NCBI GenBank assembly: GCA_905182185.1
Contig: CAJJAP010000008.1
Coordinates: 44,120-108,119, forward strand
Reading direction: 5' to 3'
Length of the DNA stretch: 64,000 nt
From: an uncultured Candidatus Poseidoniales archaeon
GTDB lineage: Archaea > Thermoplasmatota > Poseidoniia > Poseidoniales > Poseidoniaceae
Under the pieces are notes generated by a model. That model saw only the letters and a program-made list of their open reading frames with translations. It made no database searches and was not told where the DNA came from. The position numbers and the translations under genes were made by a program. Numbering within the stretch: position 1 is the stretch's first letter; every line of letters starts with the position of its first letter. Below are positions 53,413 through 62,154 of this stretch, piece after piece.

Positions 53413-56193
53413 ATGAAGGGATTTGTAAAACCATCAATTATAATATTATCAATGCTGATAATTTCAACGCTATTTCCGCTAGTCGGCGCATCTCTATTGC
53501 AAGAGGATGATGACTTCCAACCAATACACCAAGGAATCGACTATCCGGTAGGATGGAGTGAGATTGAACTCGGTTTTGGCCCGAATTCACAGAGTTTTGA
53601 GATGATCTATCCTGCTATGTCGGGTGGAAGTGAGGATGAAATGGCAGGCAATGGGCCATTTCCTTGGGTGCTATTTTTTGTTTCTAGCGGCGAATCCATA
53701 GATGGATATATGGAGTTGACCAATGAGATTGTAAAGCGTGGTTATATTGTTCTAGTAAGTCAAGAAATGAGTGATTCAAATGACCTTTCAGAAGGCTTAG
53801 AAATCGCCCAAACCGCATTAGAGTTGATGAATGATACAAATAATTCTCATTCGATAGTTCTAGGCGGTTTCGGAAATATTGATGTTAATCACTGGGCACT
53901 TGCCGGACATGGTGTGGGTGCAATGGCCGCGACATCACTGTATCCATATTGGCTAGCCAGTGATGAGGGAAACTCCACCCATGGGCCTAGTGGGATATTT
54001 GCAGTAGGCGCCGACTTTTCATCTTGGGAACAACGAACTGGTTTGTTTTCAATGGCCGATTGGCAGGCACCTCTGCCAAATACTGGTCTATTCATTACAG
54101 GTACTGCTGATGAGATTGCACCTGCCTCTGATGCGATTGACAGGCTTCAATTAATCAATGGCTTTTCTTGGCAGATGATGCATCTATTAGGTGCAAATCA
54201 CTATCAATTCCAAGATACAACTTCAATTTTTGAAATCGGTGATGGCGAAGCAACAATGAGCAAAGAATCCCAATTAGACTTGAGTTCAACACACATCGTT
54301 GCATATTTAGATGCAGCCTTAAAGGGAGAGCATAGTCGCTTCCGTGATGCTTTCAATCGGCCAATTTCGTCAGAGATTACTTCAGATCCCGATTCTTATA
54401 TTGTAGAGGACTTATCTTCTGCGGACTGGCTCAAAGTAGGTGCTGTCTGGTCAGTACCTGCCAATAATGAATCGGTTGGTCCTGAAGATACAGTCAATTT
54501 GAAAATGAATTGGACTCTTCGCAACGCATCACCATATTCGCAGTTGCCAAGTAACTGGAATGTGTCAGTAGTTTGTGATATCGATTCATCTCTTAACACA
54601 ACTGAAGGACAAATTGACAGCAATGGGGTAGCAATTTGTTTATTCCCAATGGCTGATGTTCAGCCTGGAGCAAATCGTTTATTCATCAGTGTATATGTTG
54701 AAGGAGCCCCTTCTCATCGGTACTTAGACATCATGCGAACAGATTCACCACTAGTTGTTTTGACTCCACCTGCTATTATTGATATACCGCAAAGGGGCAG
54801 TACCCATGTTGCTAATGGGCTAATTGCATATGACCCAGACGGCCAGAGTGTCTACATTGATAATGCAACATTAGTCGGGACAAACTCTCAGCATTTCCAC
54901 TTCCAAATAGATTCAGACAATCTTGGTTTTACAGTGTTTCATAGCCTAGATGAAGAATGGACTGGCTTGAATAATTTGAGACTCGATTTGAGAGCAGGTG
55001 GGCAAACTATTGATGAAGCAACAACAGAAATAACGCTTCGAGTAATGCCGGTTGATGATGCTGCTAGTTTGATTAAAAACATCCCATTACAACAAATGGA
55101 TGAGGATTCAGAGCCAATTATATTGAATCTCTCAGAATATGTATTCGACCCTGAAGGAGAGGAAATTGCAGGCATAGTAAACGAAAACTCATCGCAATTA
55201 GGCCCCGTTTTAATAGATATAGCAGATGGCTTGGTCACTATAACTCCACTAGCAAATCAAAATGGTGCAGTGGTGGTTCATATGCTGGTTGGAGATGGTT
55301 TTAATCCAGCATTAAACTTAGATATCCCTATCAATGTCGTAGCAATTGATGATATTTTGATAACCAATAATTCCTCATGGCAAATCAATGCTACCGAAGA
55401 TGAATCACTTACTATTGATTTAGGTGACTTTGCATACGACCTTGATGGCGATTCTTTATTGTGGTTAATAGAGGGTGGTGAATCCTCAAAATGTAGTTTT
55501 GTTATTGCAGGTGACGATCTGATAGTCAATATGAAACCAGATAAATTTGGAACTTGTAATTCTCAAACCTTGAATGTAACCGATGGAACTACCTCTTATT
55601 CTGCTCTTTTGAATGTGACAATTTCACCACAACCGGATTTACCAACTATTAGAATTGGCAATGTCAATCTACTCGACAATCTAGCAGCAACGGTTCAATG
55701 GGATCTTATTGATTTGGATGGAGGGCAACAATCCACTGTGAGTTTTTCTCTCGAAAACATCACGCAAAATGTCACTTCATCATGCAGTAATGATGAGTCA
55801 CAATACATCTCTAAATGTGTTACTATGCTCGTTTTACCATTGCAACATGACGGTAATATCACAATTACCATCCGCGTTACTGACTTGGAATTAAATCAAA
55901 CAGTAGGAGTCGAATATACCTTGGACATGAATATTAAACCACCAGTTGAAGAAGCAGAAATCATTCAAAGTAGTTCGATCTCTTCGGAAATGGTAATTGG
56001 ATTAGTAGGTGTCTTATTGGTGCTTATTATTATTGCCTCAATCAGCAAGAATTCTAATTTTAGCGCTCAATTATTACGCCAGCAAGAATTGGATGTTGAA
56101 CAACTTATTGTAATTGATGAAGAAAGTAGTGATAGGCAAGAAGAGTCAGAAACGAGTTCAACCGGTCTTCTAGCAAGAGCGAAGAAAATCTAG
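53413..56193 (+). CDS. Membrane-anchored surface protein with hydrolase-like and cadherin-like domains
   Basis: 927 residues from ATG 53413; the frame opens at 53383, but the signal peptide (FVKPSIIILSMLIISTLFPL) fits the later start. Residues about 60-300 look like a chlorophyllase/PAF-acetylhydrolase alpha/beta fold (FPWVLFFVSSGES, then LAGHGVGAMAA, then TGTADEIAPASD and a late LGANHYQF), but the nucleophile position 167 is Gly in GHGVG instead of Ser. Ig/cadherin-like repeats follow (MDEDSEPIILNLSEYVFDPE near 560). A membrane helix (about 862-884) and a short acidic cytoplasmic tail end the protein. Probably a binding or structural surface protein. Confidence 0.82.
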   Translation: MKGFVKPSIIILSMLIISTLFPLVGASLLQEDDDFQPIHQGIDYPVGWSEIELGFGPNSQSFEMIYPAMSGGSEDEMAGNGPFPWVLFFVSSGESIDGYMELTNEIVKRGYIVLVSQEMSDSNDLSEGLEIAQTALELMNDTNNSHSIVLGGFGNIDVNHWALAGHGVGAMAATSLYPYWLASDEGNSTHGPSGIFAVGADFSSWEQRTGLFSMADWQAPLPNTGLFITGTADEIAPASDAIDRLQLINGFSWQMMHLLGANHYQFQDTTSIFEIGDGEATMSKESQLDLSSTHIVAYLDAALKGEHSRFRDAFNRPISSEITSDPDSYIVEDLSSADWLKVGAVWSVPANNESVGPEDTVNLKMNWTLRNASPYSQLPSNWNVSVVCDIDSSLNTTEGQIDSNGVAICLFPMADVQPGANRLFISVYVEGAPSHRYLDIMRTDSPLVVLTPPAIIDIPQRGSTHVANGLIAYDPDGQSVYIDNATLVGTNSQHFHFQIDSDNLGFTVFHSLDEEWTGLNNLRLDLRAGGQTIDEATTEITLRVMPVDDAASLIKNIPLQQMDEDSEPIILNLSEYVFDPEGEEIAGIVNENSSQLGPVLIDIADGLVTITPLANQNGAVVVHMLVGDGFNPALNLDIPINVVAIDDILITNNSSWQINATEDESLTIDLGDFAYDLDGDSLLWLIEGGESSKCSFVIAGDDLIVNMKPDKFGTCNSQTLNVTDGTTSYSALLNVTISPQPDLPTIRIGNVNLLDNLAATVQWDLIDLDGGQQSTVSFSLENITQNVTSSCSNDESQYISKCVTMLVLPLQHDGNITITIRVTDLELNQTVGVEYTLDMNIKPPVEEAEIIQSSSISSEMVIGLVGVLLVLIIIASISKNSNFSAQLLRQQELDVEQLIVIDEESSDRQEESETSSTGLLARAKKI

Positions 56194-56194
56194 T

Positions 56195-57757
56195 TCACAG
56201 TGGAATATTGCCGTGTTTCTTAGGAGGGGTCCATTCACGCTTGGATTTGATTATATTGAGTGCACGGCATAATCGCATTCTTGATTCTTCAGGTTCAATG
56301 ACATCATCTAACCATCCATTACGGGCAGCGACATATGGGTCTCCGAATTTGTTCTTATATTCAGCCACAAGACGAAGGCGAACTTCTTCTTTAAGTTCAT
56401 CTTCAACAGCGTTAATTTCTCTACGGTGAATTACATTGACTGCACCTTCTGCACCCATTACTGCCAATTCAGCAGTTGGCCAAGCAACGTTATAATCACT
56501 CTGCAAATGCTTGCAAGACATTGCTAAATATGCGCCGCCGTAGGCTTTTCTCGTGATCAAAGTTAATTTTGGAACTGTTGCTTCAGCATAGGCGAATAAC
56601 AACTTTGCCCCGTGCCTAATGATTCCACCCCATTCTTGAACTACACCAGGAAGGAATCCAGGGACATCTTCAAAAGTCACTAATGGGATATTGAATGCAT
56701 CACAAGTTCTTATGAAGCGAGCCGCTTTTATTGAAGCATCAATATCTAGGCATCCTGCCAACACCTTAGGTTGATTACCAACAACTCCAACTGGCATTCC
56801 ATTCAATCGGGCAAAGCCGATTACGATATTTTCTGCATAGGCGTCAAATAATTCCACAAAAATTCCATCATCGACAACTTCCTCAATTACCTTGACCATG
56901 TCATATGGTTTGTTTGGGTTATCTGGGACGAGTGTTTCAAGAGTTGTGTTTAGTCTTGTAATAGGGTCCGCTGTTTGCTCATATGGGGCATCGGACATAC
57001 AATTGTCCGGGAGATAGGATAGAATCTCACTTGCTAACATACAAGCATCCTCTTCATCACTTGCAATTTGACAAGCAATACCGGAGCGAGAAGCGTGTAA
57101 GTTTGCACCACCCAATCCAGCAGCATCAACTTCTCCACAGATCACTTCAGGGGTTTCAATTGGAGATGAAAGGAATAATTGTCCGTGTTCCTCGCCCAAA
57201 ATTGTAAAATCAGCTAAACTCGCAGCGAGAGCAGAAACTCCTACTACAGGTCCGAGTACCAAACTAATAATCGGGATACGTCCACTACATTGGACAATAC
57301 GATCTAGTAATTCCCCAGTTCCGGCAAGTCCGTTGACGCCATCTTGGGCTCTCTGTCCACCGCCGTCCCACATTCCAATAATCGGTGATTTTGCTTTGTC
57401 AGCCATCTCCACTATCTTAGCGATTTTCTTGGCATGCATTTCACCCATGCTTCCTCCATGAACGCTGAAATCTTGAGAAAAGCAGTAAATTCTTCTGCCG
57501 TTAATTGTACCATGTCCAGCAACAACTCCATCTCCAAGAGTATGATGCATGAACATTCCATGGTCAGTAGTTCGATGGGTGATGAATGCATCTATTTCTA
57601 TAAACGAACCCTCATCTAGAAGCATGCTAATCCGGTCTCTAGCAGTTCCTCTTCCTGAAACACGAATTGCTTCTTGGGCCTTCAGACCGCCTCCTAAGCG
57701 GGACCTTTCGCGCATACTGCGCAAATCGATAACAGCCTCACTCTGCTTCTCTGCCAT
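56195..57757 (-). CDS. Acyl-CoA carboxylase carboxyltransferase subunit (PccB/MmdA family)
   Basis: 520 residues, full length. Two crotonase-like halves with GGSMGEMHAKKIAK and GLAGTGELLD in the first, and GFLPGVVQEWGGIIRHGAKL and RKAYGGAYLAMSCK in the second, give the biotin and acyl-CoA oxyanion holes. It transfers the carboxyl group from carboxybiotin to propionyl- or acetyl-CoA. Propionyl-CoA is favoured by the family, but the specificity is not certain. The biotin carboxylase and carrier genes are not in the window. It lies 37 bases after gatD on the same strand. Confidence 0.92.
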   Translation of the reverse strand: MAEKQSEAVIDLRSMRERSRLGGGLKAQEAIRVSGRGTARDRISMLLDEGSFIEIDAFITHRTTDHGMFMHHTLGDGVVAGHGTINGRRIYCFSQDFSVHGGSMGEMHAKKIAKIVEMADKAKSPIIGMWDGGGQRAQDGVNGLAGTGELLDRIVQCSGRIPIISLVLGPVVGVSALAASLADFTILGEEHGQLFLSSPIETPEVICGEVDAAGLGGANLHASRSGIACQIASDEEDACMLASEILSYLPDNCMSDAPYEQTADPITRLNTTLETLVPDNPNKPYDMVKVIEEVVDDGIFVELFDAYAENIVIGFARLNGMPVGVVGNQPKVLAGCLDIDASIKAARFIRTCDAFNIPLVTFEDVPGFLPGVVQEWGGIIRHGAKLLFAYAEATVPKLTLITRKAYGGAYLAMSCKHLQSDYNVAWPTAELAVMGAEGAVNVIHRREINAVEDELKEEVRLRLVAEYKNKFGDPYVAARNGWLDDVIEPEESRMRLCRALNIIKSKREWTPPKKHGNIPL

Positions 57758-57794
57758 ATCAGTCCCATTCCTTGTCGGTTTTTGATTGGTGCGC

Positions 57795-59153
57795 TCATTC
57801 CATTAGGGTTGCACGGCCCTCTCCACATAAATCTGCGGCGATAATTGAATTGATATCTTTGCCATTTGAAAGCGCCCAGTGCAATTTTGCAACAACCGTT
57901 TCAGGTGGTGCAACAATGCCATGACCCAATACTCCCATTTGCATTTGTTTTCGTCCTTTGGAGTAGACATTCATGTCAACAGGTCCGTTAATACATTGAT
58001 TGACAATGACTACAGGAACTTCACGATTTATCGCTCTGGTAATACTTCTCCAAAGTAATAGATTTTCAGGAGCATCTCCTTCTGGGTCATCTATTGGGAG
58101 ATGTCCCAGCCCAGTTCCGTGTATTACAATCGCTTGGCATCCAAGGTTCATGATCGCATCGATCTGCTCTGCGAATAACCACGGCCCAGAGATGAATTGC
58201 GGTATGCGTACCTCTAGTCCGAATTTATCAGGGGCAGTGGCCACTACTCTTTCATTAGGTAATTTCAATTCATCTGCATAAGTTGAACTCAATTGGTGAG
58301 AAGGTTTGCCATTGTTAGCACTGATAGTTGCAAGTGGTTGAGTATTTATTCCTTTGAAAGCATCTCGGCGTGTAGAGTGCATCTTTCTGACACCGATTCC
58401 TGGATGTACTGAACATTCTCCATCATTGGAACTGGTGTGCATTACGACAACTACTGAATCACCTGCTGCGCCGATCGGTGCAGGCCCATTTGCAGCCCAG
58501 TGTACAGCGGCGATTAGGTTCTCAGCAGCATCGGAAGAACCTCTGTCACTCGAGCGCTGTGAGCCAACAAGAGCAATTGGTCGGCGCGTTTTTCCACCAG
58601 AACCTGCCCATGCGAATGAAAGGGCGGCTGCAGTATAGTGGAGGGTATCAGTTCCTTGAGTTACAACAACTCCGTCAACCCCGTCTTCGAACGCTTGCAT
58701 TGAAGCCTCTGCTATCTTATTCCAGTGTTGAGGTCGCATATCATCTGAAAACATATTACCTAATTTCACCGCTTCAATATTGGCGATATCTCTCAGTTCA
58801 GGTATGGATGAAATCAATTCCTCTGGCTCAAATCTCGCTACTACTGCGCCGGTTGCATAATCTACTTTGCTAGCAATTGTACCACCGGTGTGAAGGATTC
58901 TAATCGTTGGTAATGAGCTGTCAGTAGGTGCTTTATCCGATTCACTTTGGATTACTTTGTCAGCAATACTTCCAACCACTTCTATACTCGTTATCGAGTC
59001 GAGAGAATAACTGGCATTATACCCATTCTCCAATTTAATAGTTACATGTCCAGCAGATGCAGCAGGTGTGATGATTCCTTCTATCTGCGTAGAGCCGTTA
59101 TGACTTTCCACTGTCACGAGAACACGACTGCCAGTGTCAGGTACATCAACCAT
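57795..59153 (-). CDS. gatD: Glu-tRNA(Gln) amidotransferase subunit D
   Basis: 452 residues from ATG 59153, four bases after GGAGGT; earlier in-frame starts lack a site. A small N-terminal beta domain (about 1-60), a linker and an asparaginase-fold domain follow, with HTGGTIAS (catalytic Thr92), TQGTDTLHYTA and GSQRSSDRGSSDAAEN. GatDE is the archaea-specific route to Gln-tRNA(Gln); GatD supplies ammonia. GatE is not in the window. A stand-alone L-asparaginase is less likely, because of the N-terminal domain. Confidence 0.93.
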   Translation of the reverse strand: MVDVPDTGSRVLVTVESHNGSTQIEGIITPAASAGHVTIKLENGYNASYSLDSITSIEVVGSIADKVIQSESDKAPTDSSLPTIRILHTGGTIASKVDYATGAVVARFEPEELISSIPELRDIANIEAVKLGNMFSDDMRPQHWNKIAEASMQAFEDGVDGVVVTQGTDTLHYTAAALSFAWAGSGGKTRRPIALVGSQRSSDRGSSDAAENLIAAVHWAANGPAPIGAAGDSVVVVMHTSSNDGECSVHPGIGVRKMHSTRRDAFKGINTQPLATISANNGKPSHQLSSTYADELKLPNERVVATAPDKFGLEVRIPQFISGPWLFAEQIDAIMNLGCQAIVIHGTGLGHLPIDDPEGDAPENLLLWRSITRAINREVPVVIVNQCINGPVDMNVYSKGRKQMQMGVLGHGIVAPPETVVAKLHWALSNGKDINSIIAADLCGEGRATLME

Positions 59154-59256
59154 GAAGACCTCCATCAAGTGAAGGCACATCAAGACATCGCAATCCATTG
59201 GTTGTCAATAGTTGATTTTATTAGAATTTACAACAGGCGCAAATGGACTAGACTGG

Positions 59257-59641
59257 CTCACGCAACAAATTGAAATTACAACATGATACAGATTCAATCT
59301 GGTGCCGGGAGCGGGGCTTATTCGGGCTTAGTTGAACCATTAGGATTTATTACGAAACTAAAACGAATAACCTTGCGAGAACTGAACAAAATATAGCACT
59401 ACAACCGTTCTCGTCCGCTCACGCAACAAATTGAAATTACAACATGATACAGATTCAATCTGGTGCCGGGAGCGGGGCTTATTCGGGCTTAGTTGAACCA
59501 TTAGGATTTATTACGAAACTAAAACGAATAACCTTGCGAGAACTGAACAAAATATAGCACTACAACCGTTCTCGTCCGCTCACGCAACAAATTGAAATTA
59601 CAACATGATACAGATTCAATCTGGTGCCGGGAGCGGGGCTT
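59257..59641. repeat. 161-bp tandem repeat (2.4 copies) ending in the tRNA-Met 3' end
   Basis: Units begin at 59257, 59418 and 59579. Copies 1 and 2 are identical; the third runs 63 bases and ends inside the tRNA-Met gene. Each unit therefore carries the last 20 bases of the tRNA including the encoded CCA (GGTGCCGGGAGCGGGGCTT on the + strand), then diverges. Between 59199 and 59621 nothing else is recognisable. Confidence 0.97.
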
Positions 59642-59755
59642 GAACCCGCGACCTTCGGATGTCTCAGACACCACAATGGGATTGTTTGCACGTCATACGA
59701 TTGCCTTGTAGGCTGCCCTATGAGTCCGACGCGCCACCAACTACGCCACCCCGGC
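59622..59755 (-). tRNA. Elongator tRNA-Met (anticodon CAT) with a 58-base intron
   Basis: Exon 1 is 59755-59719 (37 bases), the intron 59718-59661, exon 2 59660-59625, and CCA is encoded at 59624-59622. The acceptor GCCGGGG pairs with TCCCGGC; the anticodon stem TCGGA pairs with TCCGA around loop CTCATAA. The intron sits after position 37, and CTCA of exon 1 pairs with TGAG of the intron to give a four-base helix with three-base bulges on both sides, the bulge-helix-bulge recognised by the archaeal splicing endonuclease. Initiator type is excluded because the stem lacks the three G-C pairs. Confidence 0.95.
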
Positions 59756-59854
59756 TTACCCCGTCGTGAAGCACTCCCCCTTTGAATGATACGGCTCGTC
59801 TTTGAGGTGTTGTCCATTGTAGCCTTTATTCACTGTCAACTTTTGGCCTTGAGC

Positions 59855-60763
59855 ATGGTGGACCTAAACACTGCGATTGCGGCTGCTTCAACAGAGCGCC
59901 GCAAGCGCACAGAAGGTGAGGATAAAGAAAAGAAAATCCGCCGCAGTGGAGCTGATCTTGGATTGGAGGCCTTTGACCCTGCAAAATACGCTGAGAAAGA
60001 AAAGGCTGACGCTGTTTCAATGTGGTTAGTACTAACCTTTTCAGTCATAATCTCACTTCTAATGCGCTACGTATTAATGCCGAATACAGCAAGTGATAAA
60101 ACAGATATTTTGTATCTCCTTCCTCTAACAGCAATGATTTTACTTCCACAAATTCACCGTGCAATATTGCCCAATAAATATGTAGAACATTTCACCAAGG
60201 GAACCTGGGTGAAAAGTGGATTCCTACACTCGTTCACCTTTTTGGCAATGGCCTTTTTGCTGGTCAATCCACCATTTGGGGACATTGTAGCACCACAATT
60301 ATCCGGTGAATGGACAATCGCTACTGATGATGGTATTGAATTGTTATTCGATGACGGTACCAGCAAGGATACTATCACTTGGACAGTTGATTCTGAGGGT
60401 AAACTGAGTGGTCAAGTTTGGTTACTATTCGGATTGGCGGACAATGTCAATTCCGATGGGGCCGAAGTAATCGTGACGCTTACAAATAATGAAGGCAGCA
60501 AAGAGATTTCAGCAAATAGTACCTTTTGGGTTGACAATGAGCAGAGATTACTAAATGCAACAACTACCCAATCGTCTTCCATTCTTATGCCACATGGACA
60601 GTTAGATCAAGACTTTGCAATACTTCTGGGTTCAAACCTTGCAGTAGGTGAGCATCGCATTACTGTTACAATCATTGAACAAGGAGATCCTTGGGAAAAC
60701 AGCCGTGTATACACTTGGGTCTTGAAAGTCGTCGAACAACTTCCTGAAGTGCCTGCTTCATGA
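59855..60763 (+). CDS. Membrane protein with extracellular beta domain, unknown function
   Basis: 302 residues from ATG 59855 (the frame opens at 59786, but the added part is non-polar and overlaps the tRNA promoter area). A basic, charged N-terminal 45 residues are followed by membrane helices at about 55-73, 86-102 and 122-140, then a beta domain of about 155 residues (SGEWTIATDDGIELLFDDGT onward) probably outside the cell. Family not recognised. A T-rich tract about 75 bases after the stop (60838-60862) may terminate it; the rest of 60764-60999 appears empty. Confidence 0.65.
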   Translation: MVDLNTAIAAASTERRKRTEGEDKEKKIRRSGADLGLEAFDPAKYAEKEKADAVSMWLVLTFSVIISLLMRYVLMPNTASDKTDILYLLPLTAMILLPQIHRAILPNKYVEHFTKGTWVKSGFLHSFTFLAMAFLLVNPPFGDIVAPQLSGEWTIATDDGIELLFDDGTSKDTITWTVDSEGKLSGQVWLLFGLADNVNSDGAEVIVTLTNNEGSKEISANSTFWVDNEQRLLNATTTQSSSILMPHGQLDQDFAILLGSNLAVGEHRITVTIIEQGDPWENSRVYTWVLKVVEQLPEVPAS

Positions 60764-60999
60764 AAGTAAATCGCTGTGCGCCAACAATATCGTGTTGAGC
60801 AAGCGACTAATCCTGTAAACATCTCGCTGCTCTTGTGTTTGTTTTTGTAATTGTCTTTTTCGAAACACATGGATCAATAGGCGTCCAACATGCAGCATCT
60901 ATCAGGTATTGTCTCACAGCCATATCCTTGGCGAAGTGAATCTGATACCAGTCAGTTTTCTACACCCCTATTACAAAGGTGAAAGTGAACAGATTCTAT

Positions 61000-61660
61000 T
61001 TATTCATTCTTCAAATGTGTTACAAAACGTGCGGTTAGAGCATCGAGTTGGATATGTTCTCCACCGCCTTCTACCAGCCTATAATCGACTTCAGCCATCC
61101 ATTCGGTTAGGTCTAGTTTTGCTGATTCACTGAGGAAATCAGCAGCATATAATTCGCGATGCAATTGATTGACAAAATCAGTTCCTGCTAGGCCATATTT
61201 GTCAAGTAATTCTTTCAGTCTTCTTCTTGCGGCATGGAAACCATCATCCTTGCATGCCATCAAATATTGGTGTAAAGCTTCTGGGGGTGCTGTCGCTGAG
61301 GTTTCATAGATTAATTCCCTTGTAATATTATGGTCTAGTGCGGCAGCAACTTGGAGTGCAGTAATCGCTTTTCTAAGATCGCCTTGACTGATTCTTGTCA
61401 ATGCCTCTGCAGCATCATCAGTTAGATTTACCTTCTCTTCCTTTGCAACATGTATGACTTGATTTTTTACCGCTGAATCCGATAGTGGTCGGAATCTAAA
61501 AACTGCACATCTAGACTGTATTGGTTCAATGATTTTTGAAGAGTAGTTACAAGATAAAATAAATCAACAAGTTTGAGCATATTGTTCCATAATTCTGCGG
61601 AGGGCGCCTTGTGCATCATTGGTCAAAGCATCGGCTTCATCAAGGAAAATGATCTTGAAT
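61000..61660 (-). CDS. rfcS: Replication factor C small subunit, middle and C-terminal part
   Basis: Coding in this frame starts after a one-base shift at 61703-61708. It runs through Walker B ([11 protein letters not shown]) and sensor 1, then meets an in-frame TGA at 61564-61566 where the family has Arg in [11 protein letters not shown] (one base from CGA). It continues unbroken through [12 protein letters not shown] and the collar domain to a stop at 61000-61002. The last 134 residues form an uninterrupted frame from 61401. RfcS with RfcL loads the PCNA clamp. Both lesions in an essential gene suggest base-call errors, but decay is possible. Confidence 0.88.
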
Positions 61661-61960
61661 TTAGCACTGCCATAGGGGGCAGTTCTTGCAAATTGCTTTA
61701 CTTTGGTTCCTTATGCTTTCCAATTTTCTTTCATCAGAAGCATTCATCTCCAGTAAATTCTGTCGATAATCTTCACCAAATACATCTTTTGTCAAAGCCA
61801 TGGCAGCGGTTGTCTTCCCAGTTCCTGGAGGGCCTGCGAATAGCAAGTGTGGGAACTCCTTATTTTCGGAATAGATTGTTAATCGTTGTACTACGGGCAA
61901 TTGTCCGCGAATATCTTGAACTGATTGCGGGCGGTGTTTTTCAACCCATAAGTCGCTCAT
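61661..61960 (-). CDS. rfcS: Replication factor C small subunit, N-terminal part (frame interrupted)
   Basis: The frame begins [20 protein letters not shown] and includes Walker [10 protein letters not shown] and [17 protein letters not shown]. At that point an extra C in AACCAAA (about 61703-61708 on the + strand numbers) shifts it, and about 10 wrong residues follow before the stop. The intact reading would continue [20 protein letters not shown]. An AGGTCAC site lies before the ATG. It is divergent from the DNRLRE surface protein gene. Confidence 0.88.
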   Translation of the reverse strand: MSDLWVEKHRPQSVQDIRGQLPVVQRLTIYSENKEFPHLLFAGPPGTGKTTAAMALTKDVFGEDYRQNLLEMNASDERKLESIRNQSKAICKNCPLWQC

Positions 61961-62067
61961 AGATGTGACCTTTACGGCGAACCTCCTTCAACATTTGCTT
62001 GATTTTTGATTGGCGCTAAATCAATTCAGAGTAAATCGGTGCAAAACAATTCCTTTTTTCTGAATAC

Positions 62068-62082
62068 TCTCCCGTAGGGAGA
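62068..62082. promoter_or_regulatory. Hairpin in the rfcS / surface-protein divergent region
   Basis: TCTCCC (62068-62073) and GGGAGA (62077-62082) form a six-base hairpin with a GTA loop. It lies 108 bases upstream of rfcS and 73 upstream of the divergent gene, and could be an operator or leader element for either. No clear TATA box is visible in 61961-62154. Confidence 0.35.
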
Positions 62083-62154
62083 AGAATCTGTTTTGAAGGA
62101 CAATTTCATACCCATTGAGGGAAAAGACAGTATAACGGGGACGAGGTGTGAAGG

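Noticed and set aside
59257..59641. CRISPR or insertion sequence in the 161-bp repeat
   Set aside because: No spacers, no open frame, no terminal inverted repeats; the tRNA 3' end explains one border.
61564..61566. TGA read as an amino acid (recoding) in rfcS
   Set aside because: TGA is used as a normal stop elsewhere in the window (for example archaellin 1), and the gene has another defect nearby.
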